Positions 61,901 to 64,000 of a stretch of 64,000 nt of DNA are shown piece after piece. The notes under the pieces are model-generated. The model was not told the origin of the DNA. It saw nothing but the letters and a program-made list of their open reading frames with translations, and did not search any database. Source of the DNA: Pseudoneurospora amorphoporcata (lineage: Eukaryota; Ascomycota; Sordariomycetes; Sordariales; Sordariaceae). Each line of letters starts with the position of its first letter. Position 1 is the stretch's first letter. The stretch spans positions 124,001 through 188,000 of the forward strand of contig MU859081.1 in assembly GCA_033297205.1 (NCBI GenBank), written 5' to 3'. Made by a program: the position numbers and the translations under genes.

Positions 61901-63103
61901 GCCGTGGAGGGGGTGGTGCCGGGGCGGGCGACGAGGCATGCGACCTGAGGGGAACTGGCCAGACATTTTTTTTTGGAGACGTTGCACATGTTGCAGCGTA
62001 CAAATCAGGGAGCTTCCAGGACAACCCATTCTGGACACAACTCCCACTCCATTCGTTCCTCACACGACCAGGTCCCTCCGGCCCACGCTAGCCTCCAGGC
62101 CCCAGCTTCTATGTCATTGACCCGACCACGGGCAATTGTGGCCTCTTCAGCTCCGGTCCGCTATAACAACCTCTTTTGTTCGCCGCCTTTTGGCTTCGTT
62201 GCTGTCTCCGAACCTTTGATTTTTCCTCCATCCCGCTCCATCCAGTCTTGGGGGGGGGGGGTGCGCCATAAAAAACACTATTGTTTGCGGCCTTTTTGGT
62301 TTGTTGGGTTGTCCGAACATTTTTTTTTTCCCCCCCCCCCCCCCCCCCCCCCCACCCCCCCCCCCCCCCCCCCCCCCTTTTTCTTTCTCCCTTCCTCTTA
62401 GAGACTCCTCGAGTTCCTCCCATTGAGGTTCCCCTTCTTCCCCTTCAACACCCCCAGGATCGATCGCCAGTCCGGTGCATGATGCTATAGAAAGACCAAC
62501 AATAAGCTTGCCACCTATTGTCATCGAGTCTCCTCGCCCGTTTTCCCCTCCGTCTCGTCTTATCTGTCCTGCTTGGATTAGTTTTTTTACCCTTCGGTAT
62601 TTCCCAGGCATTGCCGAACATTTAACCACCACACCACACACACGCGGACTTTATAAGCTTCGAGCTGCCAGGTGGTCCTTTTCTCCCAACACAATTTTTA
62701 ATCAACGTCACTACTTTCCGGCGCTGTGAGTTACACCAACCTGCTCCCACCCCCGCAACTGAGCCACTTACTTCAGCCTGCTTCCCTTGGTTGTTTCTAC
62801 CTACCTGCTACCCTGACCTGCCCCTTCTGTCCCCTTTCCCCTTCACACTCTTGACGAGCAACGAAACGGGTTTGGAATGTTTCAGGCCGCGGAAACCACC
62901 AACGCTGCAGTTCCCCTCTCGGCCTCGACATCCCGTCCCGGATACCGACCCCTAATCTGCCACACAGTTCCCAAGCTATATCCCTACCTCTCTACTCTAG
63001 CAAGCCATCTAACCACCACCACTTCATCAGATAACGAGAAGCGCCTGTTCCGTACCTCCAGTTCTTTGGTACTTTATCGCCTTTTATCATCACCACCATC
63101 ATA
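52955..63103. other. 10-kb gene-poor spacer with many low-complexity tracts
   Basis: This divergent spacer holds the promoters and leaders of the Ste20-type kinase (-) and the KH protein (+). Tracts seen are G17 at 53128-53144, seven AAAAAT units at 54041-54082, an A/G tract at 59289-59393, a T run at 59975-59992, G12 at 62250-62261 and a 48-base C tract at 62330-62377. Many short open frames exist but none shows a domain. An uncalled gene with small exons cannot be excluded. The final 300 bases are C/T-rich, as expected of a leader. Confidence 0.4.
62161..62331. repeat. Imperfect 66-bp direct repeat with flanking G and C tracts
   Basis: Segments 62161-62226 and 62266-62331 align over their length with an offset of 105. 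Both read CATA/TATAAC, TTGTT, GCCTTTT, then TCCGAAC and a T-rich end. Many mismatches are C/T. The first copy is followed by G12 (62250-62261) and the second runs into a C tract (62330-62377, one A at 62354), so the G and C tracts could pair as a hairpin. Identity was judged by eye. Confidence 0.5.
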
Positions 63104-64000
63104 ATGGCCGACTCGACCGAGCAGTCAGCTGCCGCGCAGCTCTTGCAACAGCATCTGGAGACAGCTTCCAATGCCGGCCCCTCCCATCGCGTCCTTGTCG
63201 AGGAGGTTGAGGACGAGGATCTTCACAAGCCCGTCTCTAGCTCCGAGACCTCCGCCGCGCCCAAGCCCGCTCCTAAGCCCAAGACCCTCGACACGCAATC
63301 CCGCGAGCTGTTCCCCGAGCTGGGCGGACCCAAGCCCAAAGCCAGTGTTGTTGCCCCCATCTGGGGTGCCAAGAACAACGCCAATGGAAGCACCAATGGC
63401 GCCGGTCCGGCCAACGGCACCCCGCAGACTTCGGCACCGCCTTCCGGTGTTAGCACCCCGATCGGCTCCGGACGGCAAGGGCCCGGGCCACACCCGTTGA
63501 GCATTCCGGGTCGCAATGTCGAAACCATGTTGCTTGACCCGCCCCACATCCTTCCCAGGACTCAGCTCAAGCGTCCTCTTCCCGATATTCTGAAGGACTT
63601 GAACCGCAAGGCGCGCGCCAACGTGACCATGCACGCTCTGGGTAACGGCCAGCTCAGGTTTGACGCTGTTGGTCCCCAAGAGCATGCTACCCAGGCGCTC
63701 AAGGACTTGATCAACCAAATCGGCACTAAGGTTGGTTTTGCCCAGACGCTTTGTTAACCCAATCGCGGATGATCGAGCTAACTCTCTCTTAGCAAAACAT
63801 CACCGTTGAGATCCCTTCGTCGGCGAGGGCGCACATTATCGGCAAGGGCGGTTCCACTATCAAGGCTATCCAGGAGAAGACTGGAGCGAGAATCCAGCTA
63901 CCAAAGGCTGACGAATCCCAGCCTCCCGCAGACGAGGACGATGATACCATGATCAACGTTCACGTCGAGGGTAACGCCTTTTCTGCTGCGGCCGCCAAGC
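63104..64000 (+). CDS. Scp160/vigilin-type multi-KH RNA-binding protein (5' part)
   Basis: The gene is cut by the right edge. Exon 1 is 63104-63730 (209 residues) and exon 2 starts at 63793; the intron is GTTGGT...TTAG with a GCTAAC branch-like site. The start is in good context (ATAATGG). The N-terminal region is Ala/Pro/Ser-rich and includes DTQSRELFPELGGPKPK. A degenerate KH-like segment lies at about 165-208 (ILKDLNRKARANVTMH, then QATQ-like ALKDLINQIG). A clear KH domain begins with exon 2: ITVEIPSSARAHIIGKGG, with the GKGG loop that contacts RNA, and TGARIQLPK. Yeast Scp160 binds polysomes and mRNA at the ER. Multiple further KH domains are expected beyond the window but are not visible. 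The homology is strong, the complete length unknown. Confidence 0.85.

Noticed and set aside
1..64000. tRNA, rRNA or CRISPR array
   Set aside because: Scanning by eye for tRNA arm signatures, rRNA-like blocks and regularly spaced repeats gave nothing convincing; a covariance-model search would be needed to exclude a tRNA fully.

Overview
This window reads as nuclear DNA of a filamentous ascomycete of the Sordariales, most likely Neurospora or a close relative. The grounds are short GT-AG introns with CTAAC-type branch sites, pyrimidine-rich leaders, long gene-poor spacers, many homopolymer and microsatellite tracts, and the gene set itself. The species is an inference; no sequence search was run. 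I reconstructed fifteen protein-coding genes, fourteen complete and one cut by the right edge. No rRNA, CRISPR array or convincing tRNA was seen.

Left part (1-19000): a Tctex-type dynein light chain (-) and the vacuolar polyphosphate/transport chaperone Vtc1 (+) diverge from one spacer. An Alba-domain protein (-) follows. A 4.5 kb spacer then carries a 404-bp foldback (MITE-like) element and the long leader of an Ahc1-type ADA-complex subunit (+). Next come a Slm1-type BAR-PH protein (-) and a CreD/Rod1-type alpha-arrestin (-). After these lies about 6 kb with no recognisable gene.

Middle part (24800-47200): an Ysc84/Lsb3-type SYLF-SH3 actin-patch protein (-), a Bet1/Sft1-type SNARE (+), a repeat-like segment with transition-decayed inverted arms, an Age2-type ArfGAP (-), methionine sulfoxide reductase B (+), an orphan 521-residue protein (-), an Rsc9-type ARID/zinc-finger subunit of the RSC remodeller (+), a 6.5 kb spacer containing six copies of one octamer, and a short-chain dehydrogenase with a mitochondrial-type leader (+).

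Right part (47200-64000): a Ste20-type p21-activated kinase (-), a 10 kb spacer full of low-complexity tracts, and the 5' end of a Scp160/vigilin-type multi-KH protein (+).

The genes are ordinary housekeeping and signalling genes and do not form a cluster with one purpose. Loose themes are membrane traffic and endocytosis (SNARE, ArfGAP, arrestin, SYLF-SH3, Slm1), chromatin (Ahc1, Rsc9) and RNA binding (Alba, KH). I found no clear novel system. The best leads are the foldback element, the octamer cluster, the decayed repeat near 28.6-29.0 kb, and the orphan gene.
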